From Rhodococcus oryzae (GTDB lineage Bacteria; Actinomycetota; Actinomycetes; Mycobacteriales; Mycobacteriaceae), in contig NZ_SUMD01000002.1 in assembly GCF_005049235.1 (NCBI RefSeq), positions 1 through 64,000 of the forward strand: a stretch of 64,000 nt of DNA, given 5' to 3'. A model generated the notes under the pieces. It was not told the origin of the DNA, made no database searches, and saw only the letters and a program-made list of their open reading frames with translations. Below, in pieces: positions 25,604 through 33,917 of the stretch. Each line of letters starts with the position of its first letter. The stretch's first letter is position 1. The position numbers and the translations under genes were made by a program.

Positions 25604-25629
25604 GCCTCCACCATAAGCACATCCTGCGT

Positions 25630-25652
25630 ATAGGGCATACCATCTTGCCTAT
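25630..25652. promoter_or_regulatory. Interrupted palindrome in the methyltransferase/regulator intergenic region
   Basis: ATAGGGCA (25630-25637) and TGCCTAT (25646-25652) are near-perfect inverted arms eight bases apart. The site includes TACCAT, a -10 match seven bases before the regulator's ATG, so binding would block the regulator's own transcription. Confidence 0.5.
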
Positions 25653-26238
25653 GACGCAAGAAGTCACCATGGATGCCATGATCCGGCAGCGCATCCGCGG
25701 CCTCCGCCTGGCCAGGGGCTGGTCGCTGGACGCCCTCGCGGCGCGCTGCTTTCTGAGCCCCTCCACCCTGAGCCGCATCGAGACCGGGCACCGCAGGATC
25801 GCCCTCGATCAGCTGGTCCCCATCGCCCGGGCCCTCGGCACCACCCTCGATCAGCTGGTCGAATCGGCCGACGACGAGGACGTGGTGATCCGTCCGCAGC
25901 CCGAGCACACGCGGGGAGTGACGACCTGGCTGCTCTCCCGCGACCGGGCCCTGCCGGGGGTGACGGTGGCGAAGATGCGCATCACCCCCGAACGCCCGAC
26001 CACGGCCGAGCAACTGGGGGTGCACCCCGGTCGCGACTGGTTCACCGTCCTGTCCGGCACCGCCCGGCTGCACCTGGGCGAGCGAACACTGCTGGTCCAG
26101 GCCGGTGAGGCGGCCGAGTTCTCGACCATGGTCCCGCACGCCATCGGGGCTCACGAGGGCCCCGTGGAGATCCTCACCATCTTCGACCGCGACGGGGAGC
26201 GGGCCCACCTGCACGGCCAGGACGGCGGTCCCGCCTGA
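25651..26238 (+). CDS. XRE-family regulator with C-terminal cupin domain
   Basis: The 195-residue protein has a helix-turn-helix (about residues 12-65: RQRIRGLRLARGWSLDALAAR and LSRIETGHR) followed by a cupin sensor domain (about 110-185, with GRDWFTVLSGTARLHLGER). Proteins of this build repress or activate adjacent metabolic genes on binding a small molecule. ATG 25651 overlaps the palindrome's right arm, and a downstream ATG at 25669 is an alternative. It is divergent from the methyltransferase gene, the likely target. Confidence 0.85.
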   Translation: MTQEVTMDAMIRQRIRGLRLARGWSLDALAARCFLSPSTLSRIETGHRRIALDQLVPIARALGTTLDQLVESADDEDVVIRPQPEHTRGVTTWLLSRDRALPGVTVAKMRITPERPTTAEQLGVHPGRDWFTVLSGTARLHLGERTLLVQAGEAAEFSTMVPHAIGAHEGPVEILTIFDRDGERAHLHGQDGGPA

Positions 26239-26276
26239 CGGTGAAAATGCACGGCTTCTCACCAGCCCCGTTCCGT

Positions 26277-26298
26277 GCTGTTACAGAGCTGTTGCAGA
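26277..26298 (+). promoter_or_regulatory. Tandem 11-bp direct repeat, probable OmpR-family operator
   Basis: GCTGTTACAGA is followed at once by GCTGTTGCAGA. The 11-bp period equals one helical turn, as in PhoB/PhoP/VanR-type sites. It lies 64 bases before the VanY-like gene and is upstream of the whole four-gene cassette. Confidence 0.55.
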
Positions 26299-26361
26299 CC
26301 GTGGCACCGTCGACGAACAACGACCACTTCACGGTGACACTGACCGAGCAGTCTCGGTTGC

Positions 26362-26931
26362 ATGCCGATCCACCGCAGAATCATCTGCCTCGCCGCACTC
26401 GGAGCGCTCACGCTCGGTGCGTGCTCGTTCACCGATGCCGCAGAGCCCAAGCGCGGTAACTACCTTGCCACTCAGCCCGATTCGGGACCCGGCGGTGGCG
26501 AGATCGAGGACGGCGTCGGTCTCGACGACAAGCATGTCCCCGCACTGGCCCGTCTCGACCCCGCGCTTCTCAAGGCGCTGCAGGCCGCGGCCGCCGATGC
26601 ACAGGCATCCGGGGTGGAAATGCACATCACGTCGGGGTGGCGGTCCGCCGCATACCAGCAGCGCCTGTTCGACGAGGCCGTGGTCAAGTACGGCAGCGCG
26701 AGCGAAGCCGCCAAGTGGGTGCATTCCCCGAGTCTCTCCAAGCACGTCAGCGGACAGGCAGTCGACATCGGACCGACGAACGCAGACGACTGGCTCATCC
26801 GGCACGGCAACGACTACGGCCTGTGCCAGGCGTACGCCAACGAGATGTGGCACTTCGAATTGGCAACCACCCCTGGAGGGCAATGCCCACCACAACTGAA
26901 CAATGCTTCGGACGGGAGAGCGGAACGCTGA
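26362..26931 (+). CDS. D-alanyl-D-alanine carboxypeptidase, VanY-like (peptidase M15B), lipoprotein
   Basis: The 189-residue precursor has a lipoprotein leader with lipobox LTLGAC (Cys21), so the enzyme is anchored outside the membrane. The M15 zinc-peptidase motifs are complete: SKHVSGQAVDIG supplies His128 and Asp135, and EMWHFE supplies Glu161 and His164. Such enzymes remove the terminal D-Ala from peptidoglycan precursors, and VanY does so in glycopeptide-resistance systems. It is 2 bases from the PAP2 gene. There is no clear ribosome site. GC content is visibly lower than in neighbouring regions. Confidence 0.87.
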   Translation: MPIHRRIICLAALGALTLGACSFTDAAEPKRGNYLATQPDSGPGGGEIEDGVGLDDKHVPALARLDPALLKALQAAAADAQASGVEMHITSGWRSAAYQQRLFDEAVVKYGSASEAAKWVHSPSLSKHVSGQAVDIGPTNADDWLIRHGNDYGLCQAYANEMWHFELATTPGGQCPPQLNNASDGRAER

Positions 26932-26933
26932 CC

Positions 26934-27578
26934 ATGACACGCATCAAACCGGCGAGACTGGTTGTCGCACTGGCACTCTTGATCCTCGGGATCATCGGAT
27001 TCGAATTGGCGGTCAACACGGCCGGAGGCCAGATCGTCGATCAACAACTCATGGTGGACGCGGCCGCATTCTCCGAGGACCTCGGGGTGTTCTCTGCCGA
27101 GTTCGTCGGCCTCGTCACCCCGATCCTGATAGTGGGAGGGGTGCTCGTGGTACTCATGATCACGTTGCGCAACAACCCGATTGCACTGACGCTGCGAGTC
27201 GTCGTCGTGACACTCGGTCCCATCACGACGGCCTGGGTTCTCAAACAGTCGCTGGATCGGCCTGACCTGAACGGTCTCGTCATGCACAATTCCTTTCCCA
27301 GCGGCACGCTCACGGCCATCACTGCCCTCGTTTGCGCGATCGTCCTCGTCACCCCCACCCGATGGCGGGCCGTCGTCGCGATCAACGGCGCCCTGCTCAC
27401 CATCAGTACCGCGATCTCGGTGGTCGTGAGGCAGTGGCACCGTCCGAGTGACGTGATCGGCGCGCTACTCCTCGTCGGCTGTTACACCCTCGCCGTCGCC
27501 GCATTTCCGTTGAACACCACCGCAGCGCGGCACTCGATACTGGCCGACCCCAGCAACGAACGGCTCTCGGGAGTGTGA
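26934..27578 (+). CDS. PAP2-family membrane phosphatase with PSGT variant
   Basis: The 214-residue protein has about five or six helices and the PAP2 motifs KQSLDRPDL (motif 1), FPSGT (motif 2) and RQWHRPSDVIG (motif 3). In motif 2 the usual His of PSGH is Thr, which would remove the acid catalyst of the canonical mechanism. The His of motif 3 and its Asp are present. The family includes undecaprenyl-diphosphate phosphatases. The neighbouring carboxypeptidase and two-component system suggest a cell-wall role. Confidence 0.82.
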   Translation: MTRIKPARLVVALALLILGIIGFELAVNTAGGQIVDQQLMVDAAAFSEDLGVFSAEFVGLVTPILIVGGVLVVLMITLRNNPIALTLRVVVVTLGPITTAWVLKQSLDRPDLNGLVMHNSFPSGTLTAITALVCAIVLVTPTRWRAVVAINGALLTISTAISVVVRQWHRPSDVIGALLLVGCYTLAVAAFPLNTTAARHSILADPSNERLSGV

Positions 27579-27633
27579 CACCTGTACCCTTGGCTGACCG
27601 AGATTCCTCCGACCGCAGAAGACCCGGATCATC

Positions 27634-28332
27634 ATGGTGAGCATTCTCTTCATAGAAGACGATGCAGCCGTGGCCGAAGCAATCACGTTGGGACTGAACC
27701 GACTCGGGCACGACGTCAGCCATCGCCCTGACGGCAATTGCGACTTCGACGACATCCTCACCACCGCGGACCTCGTACTGCTCGACCTCGGGCTCCCGGG
27801 TGCCGACGGATACGAGATCTGTCGACGCATCCGCACCCGCAGTTCGATTCCGATCATCATCCTGACCGCTCGGTCCGACGACATCGACACCGTTGCCGGC
27901 CTGGAAGCCGGTGCCGACGATTACGTCGTCAAACCTGCCAGCCCACGAGTCCTCGACGCACGCATCAAGGCCGTCGTCAGGCGGTCGACGCCCGCAACGC
28001 CGCGCGCAGAAGCTGTGCGGGTCGCCGAAACGTTCGGCAACCTGGAGGTCGATCGGTCGTCACTGCAGGTCCGCAAAGCCGGAAACCTGATGACCCTGAC
28101 TCCAACCGAACTGCGACTGATCCTCGCCCTGACCGAGAATCCCGGACAGGTCCTCAGCCGACGGCAGTTGTTGTCGGCGGCCTGGGACCAGGAGTACCTG
28201 GGTGACTCCCGAATCGTCGACGCGGCGGTGCAACGACTCCGCGGAAAGATCGAGGACGACCCGGCCGACCCGACCGTCATCGAAACGGTGCGCGGCTTCG
28301 GCTATCGCTTCAACCCCAGCTCAGCTCGATGA
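27634..28332 (+). CDS. OmpR/VanR-type response regulator
   Basis: The 232-residue protein has a receiver domain with acidic pair D9/D10, phospho-acceptor D51 (LLDLGLPG), T78 and K100, and a C-terminal winged helix (about 135-230, with TELRLILALTENPGQVLSRRQLL and VIETVRGFGYRF). It will bind direct repeats; the 11-bp repeats at 26277 are the obvious candidate. A possible promoter with TACCCT lies about 45 bases upstream. Its TGA overlaps the kinase ATG as ATGA. Confidence 0.9.
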   Translation: MVSILFIEDDAAVAEAITLGLNRLGHDVSHRPDGNCDFDDILTTADLVLLDLGLPGADGYEICRRIRTRSSIPIIILTARSDDIDTVAGLEAGADDYVVKPASPRVLDARIKAVVRRSTPATPRAEAVRVAETFGNLEVDRSSLQVRKAGNLMTLTPTELRLILALTENPGQVLSRRQLLSAAWDQEYLGDSRIVDAAVQRLRGKIEDDPADPTVIETVRGFGYRFNPSSAR

Positions 28333-29723
28333 GACCGGCCTGGCTGCGGGTCGACGGCCTGCGGACACGGCTGGTGCTGGTGTTCATCGCCATCGTCGTG
28401 ATCATCGCCGGAGGAACAGCAGGCGTGGTGTCGCTCATGGCGCGGTCGTGGATCTATTTCAATGCTCAGGATGTGGCAACCGCACAGTTTCGCGACGAAC
28501 TACAGTCCGTCAACGGCGTGCCGGTGGACGGACTGACACCGGCCAACCTCGCACAGGTCTTCCCGTCCGACATGACACTGATCTCCGACGGTGAAGTCGT
28601 CCGTCGAGGATCCGTCGATCCGGCGACGATCACGTCGAGCTTCGACGACGGCCTGGACAGCACCGAGCTGATCCGCTTCGAGCGGCTCGACTCCGAGCGC
28701 ATCCTGGTGGGCATGTCCGTGCACGTCATGGACACCACCGCAGTGAACGGCCACGACGACCAGACACTGGTCAAAGCCGTCGCCATCCGGCCACTGGTGG
28801 GAGTGCAGGACAAGTTCGACGACCTGCTCCGAGTCGTCGGCATCACCCTCACGGCCGGTGTGTTGGTGAGCGGTCTGCTCGGGCTCTGGATCGCGTCGAC
28901 GCTGGTACGTCCGCTGAGGCGTCTGGACGAAGCCGCGTCCCGCGCCGCCGACGGCGAGTTGAGCGTCCGGCTCCCAGAGGACGGGGTGGCCGAACTCGCC
29001 CAGGTGACAACGACGTTCAACAACATGGTGGCGCGCAACGAGGCGGTCATCAGGGGGCTCGAAGAATCGGAAGAGCAGTCGAGGCGGTTCGTCGCCGACG
29101 TCTCCCACGAGCTTCGAACGCCGCTGGCGGCACTGGTTCCGGTCAGCGAAATACTCCGGGAGGAAATCCCCAACCTTCCGCCGGACGCCGGTGCCGCCGC
29201 GCGCATCGTGAGCAGCGAGATCGCCAAGCTCACTCGGCTCGTCGAGGATCTCATCGAAATGTCGCGCCACGATTCACAGCAGGCGCACCTCGTCCTCGAC
29301 GACGTCGATCTCGTCGAACTCACCGAGCGCACCCTGGAGAGCCGCGGCTGGACCGAAACCGTCGAACTGCTCGCGCACGAAAGAATCAGCGCCAGAGTGG
29401 ATTCGCGGCGAATCGACATAGTCGTCGCCAACCTCGTCGGCAATGCGCTGCGTCACGGAGCGCCCCCCGTGCGCGTCGAGTTGAGCGCGGAACCCGGCTA
29501 CGCCGTCATCACCGTCGTCGACCACGGCCCCGGCATCTCACCGGAAGACAGGCAGGCGATCTTTCGCCGGTTCTACAAGGTCGACACCGCGCGCGGCCGC
29601 AGCGAGGGAAGCGGACTCGGACTCTCCCTCGCCGTCGAGAACGTGCACTTGCACGGCGGCACCATCGGCGTCGACCAGCTGGATGGGCGAACGGTCTTCA
29701 CCGTTCGCCTGCCCGGTCGCTGA
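28329..29723 (+). CDS. Membrane sensor histidine kinase, VanS/HAMP type
   Basis: The 464-residue protein has a first membrane helix (about 15-37), an extracytoplasmic sensor of roughly 140 residues, a second helix (about 175-197) and a HAMP domain. It has an H-box FVADVSHELRTPL with phospho-accepting His260. The ATPase boxes are VANLVGNALRHG (N), DHGPGISPED (G1) and GSGLGLSLA (G2). It partners the response regulator just upstream, and the wall-enzyme genes before them are probable targets. The signal is unknown. Confidence 0.9.
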   Translation: MRPAWLRVDGLRTRLVLVFIAIVVIIAGGTAGVVSLMARSWIYFNAQDVATAQFRDELQSVNGVPVDGLTPANLAQVFPSDMTLISDGEVVRRGSVDPATITSSFDDGLDSTELIRFERLDSERILVGMSVHVMDTTAVNGHDDQTLVKAVAIRPLVGVQDKFDDLLRVVGITLTAGVLVSGLLGLWIASTLVRPLRRLDEAASRAADGELSVRLPEDGVAELAQVTTTFNNMVARNEAVIRGLEESEEQSRRFVADVSHELRTPLAALVPVSEILREEIPNLPPDAGAAARIVSSEIAKLTRLVEDLIEMSRHDSQQAHLVLDDVDLVELTERTLESRGWTETVELLAHERISARVDSRRIDIVVANLVGNALRHGAPPVRVELSAEPGYAVITVVDHGPGISPEDRQAIFRRFYKVDTARGRSEGSGLGLSLAVENVHLHGGTIGVDQLDGRTVFTVRLPGR

Positions 29724-29790
29724 CCGCCCCACTCTCCCCCGCCACCAGGCGCGGCAACAGTGGTCCTCCCGACAGGGTTGATCCGGCGAC

Positions 29791-29796
29791 TAGCCT
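29791..29796 (+). promoter_or_regulatory. -10 element TAGCCT, leaderless promoter of first cyclase
   Basis: TAGCCT sits exactly six bases before the ATG at 29803, with no ribosome site. The 25 bases spanning it and the start codon (29786-29810) are identical to those before the second copy (31319-31343). Confidence 0.6.
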
Positions 29797-29802
29797 GGAC
29801 TC

Positions 29803-31317
29803 ATGGACCCACCGGGTACCAGGTACGTCGAGCGCGACGGTCACGCGCTTGCCTACCAGGTCGTGGGCGAGGGCGGTGCCGACGTCGACGTGGTCCTGTT
29901 CCTCGAGATCGGCCTGCACCCGGACCTGATGTGGACCGATCCGCACATCCACTACGTTTTCGAGCGCGCCACCACCTTCTGCCGGATGGTGTATTTCCAG
30001 CGCCGCGGCTTCGGACTGTCCGACCCGGTCGACCACGTTCCCACCCTCGAGCAGCAGGCCGACGACGTGCTCGCGGTGATGGACGCGGTCGGCATGCAAC
30101 GCGCCACCCTGGTCGGCATCGGCAGCACCTGCGGCGCCCTGGCGTTGATCGCGGCGCGCACCCCGGACCGGGTGACCGGGATGGTGTTCCAGCAGCCGTT
30201 CGTCGAGGGCGCGCTCCGCGGGGGCGTGGACCTGCCGCGGGGCTGGACCGTCGAGGCGCGGGACCGCTTCGTCGACGGGTGGCGGACGGTCTACGACAAC
30301 TGGGGGTCCGGCGGGGTCATCGCGATGTGGGACCCCACCCAGGACTCGCCGTTCAATCGGCGGCTGATGGCGCTGCTCGAACGCTGCTCGGCGACCCCCG
30401 CCACCGCCCGCGCCCACCTCGAATGGTTGTTCCGGATCGACTATTTCGAGGTGCTCGCCTCCATCCAATGCGGGACGCGCGTACTCCACTCCGCGCGGAG
30501 CGCGGTCCCGCTGGCGGTCTCGCGGCACATCGCCGCGGCGATTCCCCACGGCACGCTGCACGTGCTGCCCCCGCTTCCGCCCGGCACCTCGATGGGCCAG
30601 GCCTGGATAGAGGTCCTCGATCACATCGAGGAGGTCGCGACCGGCGTCCATCGGCCGGTCGACGCCGAGCGCTATCTCGCCTCGGTGATGTTCACCGACA
30701 TCGCCGGGTCCACCGAGACGCTGGCCCGGATCGGCGACTCCCCCTACCGGGACCTGCGCGCCACGCACGAGCGGCAGGTCCGCATCGAGGTGGAGCTGGC
30801 AGGCGGTCGGCTCGTGAACGTCGCGGGCGACGGCACCCTCAGCGTGTTCGACGGTCCCGCGGCAGCTGTCCGGTGCGCGCACCTCGTCTGCCGCCAGGCC
30901 GAGGACCTCGGACTTGGGGTGCGCGCGGGCGTGCACACCGGCGAGATCGAAGGGATCGGAACGGAACTGACCGGCATCACCGTGCACATCGGCGCCCGGA
31001 TAGGGGCCGCGGCCGGGCCGGGCGAGGTGCTGGTCTCCCGTGCGGTGCGGGACCAGGTGGTCGGCTCCGGGCTCTCCTTCGTCGACCACGGGACACACGA
31101 ACTCAAGGGCGTCCCCGGCCGGTGGCGGCTGTACGCACTCACCGCCACCGACGCCCCGGCCGAGTGCGAGCCCTCGACCGTGTCGCAAAAGACCCTGGGT
31201 CTCACCATGCTCGATCGAGCGGTGCTCCGAATGGCCCGCCGCGCCCCGCACGTGCTGCGGGCCGCGGCGGAGATGGCCAACGCCCGGCAGCGCCGACTGT
31301 CCCGTCGGCCCGACTGA
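29803..31317 (+). CDS. Alpha/beta-hydrolase - class III nucleotide cyclase fusion, copy 1
   Basis: The 504-residue protein joins an N-terminal alpha/beta-hydrolase-like domain (about 1-275) to a class III cyclase domain (about 285-460), the layout of M. tuberculosis Rv1900c. The nucleophile elbow reads VGIGSTCG rather than GxSxG, so hydrolase activity is doubtful. In the cyclase both metal-binding Asp are present (FTDIAGSTE and VAGDGTLSV). The VNxAAR block reads VHIGARIG, with His in place of the usual Asn; the Arg remains. It probably makes cAMP from ATP. A basic helical tail follows. It is about 80% identical to the next gene. Confidence 0.87.
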   Translation: MDPPGTRYVERDGHALAYQVVGEGGADVDVVLFLEIGLHPDLMWTDPHIHYVFERATTFCRMVYFQRRGFGLSDPVDHVPTLEQQADDVLAVMDAVGMQRATLVGIGSTCGALALIAARTPDRVTGMVFQQPFVEGALRGGVDLPRGWTVEARDRFVDGWRTVYDNWGSGGVIAMWDPTQDSPFNRRLMALLERCSATPATARAHLEWLFRIDYFEVLASIQCGTRVLHSARSAVPLAVSRHIAAAIPHGTLHVLPPLPPGTSMGQAWIEVLDHIEEVATGVHRPVDAERYLASVMFTDIAGSTETLARIGDSPYRDLRATHERQVRIEVELAGGRLVNVAGDGTLSVFDGPAAAVRCAHLVCRQAEDLGLGVRAGVHTGEIEGIGTELTGITVHIGARIGAAAGPGEVLVSRAVRDQVVGSGLSFVDHGTHELKGVPGRWRLYALTATDAPAECEPSTVSQKTLGLTMLDRAVLRMARRAPHVLRAAAEMANARQRRLSRRPD

Positions 31318-31323
31318 CGCGAC

Positions 31324-31329
31324 TAGCCT
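31324..31329 (+). promoter_or_regulatory. -10 element TAGCCT, leaderless promoter of second cyclase
   Basis: It is an exact copy of the 29791 element in the 18-base gap after the first cyclase stop, six bases before the ATG at 31336, so the second gene has its own promoter. Confidence 0.6.
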
Positions 31330-31335
31330 GGACTC

Positions 31336-32838
31336 ATGGACCCCCCGGGTACCAGGTACGTCGAGCGTGACGGTCACGCGCTGGCTTATCAGGTCGTGGG
31401 TGAGCGCGGAGCCGACGTGGTGCTGTTCCTCGAGATCGGCCTGCACCCGGACCTGATGTGGACCGATCCGCACATCCACTACCTCTTCGAGCGGACGGCG
31501 ACCTTCTCGCGCACCGTGTACTTCCAGCGCCACGGCCTCGGCCTGTCCGACCCGGTCGACCACGTCCCCACCCTCGAGCAGCAGGCCGACGACGTGCTCG
31601 CGGTGATGGGCGCGGTCGGCATGCGACGGGCCACCCTCGTCGGCATCGGCAGCACCTGCGGGCCCCTCGTCCTGGTGGCAGCCCGAGCGCCCGAGCGGGT
31701 GACCGGCCTGGTGCTGCAGCAACCGTTCATCGAGGGCATGCTCCGCGACGGCCCGGACATCCCACATGGCTGGACCCCCGACGCCCTGGCCCGGTACGTC
31801 GAGGGTTGGCGGGCCGTCTACGACAACTGGGGCTCCGGCCAGATCATGTCCATGTGGGACCCCAGCCAGGACTCGCCGTTCAATCGCAGGCTGCTGGCGC
31901 TGCTCGAACGCACCTCCGCACCACCCGCGACCGCCCGCGCGCATCTCGAGTGGCTGCTGCGGATCGATTGCTCCGACGCCCTCCCCTCCGTCCAGTGCAC
32001 GACGCGGGTGCTCCATTCGGCGGCGAGTTCGATGCCCGAGGCGGTGTCGCGCTTCGTGACCGACTCGATCCCGCACGCCACGCTGCACACGCTGGCGCCC
32101 GCGGCACCAGGTGCGTCACTCGGCGAGGCCTGGATACCGATCATCGACCACATCGAGGAGGTCGCGACCGGGGTTCATCGGCCGGTCGACGCCGACCGCT
32201 ACCTCGCCTCGGTCCTGTTCACGGACATCGCCGGGTCCACCGAGATGCTGGCCCGGATCGGCGACGGCCCCTACCGCGACCTGCGGGCCACCCACGAACG
32301 GCAGATCCGCAACGAGGTGGAACTGGCGGGCGGCCGGCTCGTCAACGTCGCGGGCGACGGCACCCTCAGCGTGTTCGACGGCCCGGCGGCGGCCGTCCGA
32401 TGCGCGCTGATCGTGTGCCGTCAGGCCGAGGAGCTGGGGCTGGCGGTGCGCGCGGGCGTGCACACCGGAGATGTGGAGGGGATCGGCGCGGAGGTGACCG
32501 GGATGACCGTGCACATCGGAGCCCGTATCGGAGCCACCGCGGGTCCGGGCGAGGTGCTGGTCTCGCGGACCGTCCGGGACCTGGTGGTCGGGTCCGGGCT
32601 CTCCTTCGTCGACCGTGGCGACCACGAGCTCAAGGGCGTCCCCGGCCGATGGCGGCTGTACGCGCTGGCCGCCGCGGACACCCCGGGCGAGAGTGAGCCC
32701 TACGCCGAACCTCGAAAACAGCTGAGCCTCAACATGATCGACCGGGCCGTGCTGCAAACGGCTCGCCGCGCCCCGCACATCCTGCGCGCCGCGGTCGGCA
32801 TGGCCAACGCCCGGCAGCGGCGCCGCTCCCGGCAATGA
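31336..32838 (+). CDS. Alpha/beta-hydrolase - class III nucleotide cyclase fusion, copy 2
   Basis: The 500-residue tandem paralogue repeats every feature of the gene at 29803. It opens with the same MDPPGTRYVERDGHALAYQVVG-type start. It has a non-canonical VGIGSTCG elbow, FTDIAGSTE and VAGDGTLSV metal Asp, VHIGARIG with His for Asn, and PGEVLVS near the end of the cyclase. Differences are spread through the hydrolase half. The duplication included the promoter. Possible roles are a heterodimer partner or a paralogue sensing a different ligand. Confidence 0.87.
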   Translation: MDPPGTRYVERDGHALAYQVVGERGADVVLFLEIGLHPDLMWTDPHIHYLFERTATFSRTVYFQRHGLGLSDPVDHVPTLEQQADDVLAVMGAVGMRRATLVGIGSTCGPLVLVAARAPERVTGLVLQQPFIEGMLRDGPDIPHGWTPDALARYVEGWRAVYDNWGSGQIMSMWDPSQDSPFNRRLLALLERTSAPPATARAHLEWLLRIDCSDALPSVQCTTRVLHSAASSMPEAVSRFVTDSIPHATLHTLAPAAPGASLGEAWIPIIDHIEEVATGVHRPVDADRYLASVLFTDIAGSTEMLARIGDGPYRDLRATHERQIRNEVELAGGRLVNVAGDGTLSVFDGPAAAVRCALIVCRQAEELGLAVRAGVHTGDVEGIGAEVTGMTVHIGARIGATAGPGEVLVSRTVRDLVVGSGLSFVDRGDHELKGVPGRWRLYALAAADTPGESEPYAEPRKQLSLNMIDRAVLQTARRAPHILRAAVGMANARQRRRSRQ

Positions 32839-32849
32839 GCGGATGCGGA

Positions 32850-33128
32850 TCAGGTGAGCGAAATACGCTCGCTCAGTTCCCGATTCGCCTGCCTGAGCCT
32901 GCGGACCTCACTCTCGAGGGCCCGGACCCGCTGCGGGAGGTCCTCCTCCGACACGACTCGCGGCCGGCCCAGCTCGTCGTTGACCCAGCGCACCACGGTG
33001 TTCGCGTGCGCTCCGACGTCCGCGGCGATGGCGGCGCAGCATTCCAGCCGCGACCGGTACTGGTCGCGGGTCTGCTGATAGGTATGGATCGCCCAGGTGC
33101 GGGTCGAATCCGTGTAGCCGCGGCTCAT
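32850..33128 (-). CDS. Small HTH protein resembling IS3 OrfA
   Basis: The 92-residue protein has a helix-turn-helix segment (CAAIAADVGAHANTVVRWVNDE) and a C-terminal leucine-zipper-like region (VRALESEVRRLRQANRELSERI), the two parts of IS3-family OrfA. No OrfB, integrase DDE motif or terminal inverted repeats are nearby. It begins six bases after the stop of the membrane protein at 33135, with an SD-like GGGAAG, so it appears to be an operon member and not part of an intact insertion sequence. Domestication is one reading, a truncated element another. Confidence 0.65.
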   Translation of the reverse strand: MSRGYTDSTRTWAIHTYQQTRDQYRSRLECCAAIAADVGAHANTVVRWVNDELGRPRVVSEEDLPQRVRALESEVRRLRQANRELSERISLT

Positions 33129-33134
33129 GCCGGG

Positions 33135-33881
33135 TCACTTCCCCTCTCGAAGCGTGATGGACGTGATGGCGACCCCGGTCGGCGACCCCGGGTCCGCCGC
33201 GGTGGTGAAGGTGTGGCGGTAGTGATTCGCACTGTTGTCGGGACGCCGGTCGAACACGTCGACCGCGTACCGACCCTCGCCGATCCGCTTCACGAGCAGG
33301 CAATGCGTTGTGCCGACCGGGATCTGGGAGATTCCCTGCCCGATCTGCTCCGCGGAGGCGACGAGCGCGTTGGGCGCGACATAGCTGCGGGCCCGGACCC
33401 CGTCGCGGGCCACGTAGTAGGCGTCCTCGAACCCGGCGATCGCCGCGGCGCCGCGGTCCGACGAGTCGCGCGAGACCACCTCGCCGTCGGCGAATCCATC
33501 GCACCACGTCGCCTCGTCGGACTCGCCGGACTCGGCCGCGGCGGGAGAGGTGGCGGGCGAGACCGTGCCGTCCGACGATCCCCGGTCGGCCAGCAGCAGC
33601 GCGGTCGCCGCCCCGCCCGCGACGACCACCGCGACGGCGGCGGCCAGCGCCACGTCGAACCGGTGCCGCCGCAGCCACCCCGGCTGGGACTGCGGCGGCA
33701 CCCATCCGGTGTCGATGACCGGCGGCGCACCATCCTGCGGTTTGTCGAACCAGGCACCGGGTGCGCCGGGGGCGGAGGTATCCGGTTTCTGGCCGGCGAT
33801 CGGGACCCACGGGGGCGGGCGACGCTGATCTGACGACGATTCGCCGAATCGCCCGCCCGGCGGCGGTTGTCGTGTGCCCAC
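33135..33881 (-). CDS. Single-pass membrane protein with Pro-rich cytoplasmic head
   Basis: The 248-residue protein starts at GTG after AGGAGGT. Its first 70 residues are Pro/Gly/Asp-rich and probably cytoplasmic, followed by one helix (VALAAAVAVVVAGGAATALLLA, about 77-98). The external part has two cysteines (ATWCDG and THCLLV) and a YAVDVFDRRPD stretch. No family assigned. It is an operon with the downstream HTH gene. Confidence 0.65.
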   Translation of the reverse strand: MGTRQPPPGGRFGESSSDQRRPPPWVPIAGQKPDTSAPGAPGAWFDKPQDGAPPVIDTGWVPPQSQPGWLRRHRFDVALAAAVAVVVAGGAATALLLADRGSSDGTVSPATSPAAAESGESDEATWCDGFADGEVVSRDSSDRGAAAIAGFEDAYYVARDGVRARSYVAPNALVASAEQIGQGISQIPVGTTHCLLVKRIGEGRYAVDVFDRRPDNSANHYRHTFTTAADPGSPTGVAITSITLREGK

Positions 33882-33917
33882 GATGTCGGACCTCCTGTTG
33901 CCGGTGCGCTGGCGACC

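Noticed and set aside
29760-32838. Long plus- and minus-strand frames in the cyclase pair (such as 29698-32088 minus)
   Set aside because: They are shadows of the two cyclase genes, which have full domain motifs and conserved leaderless starts.
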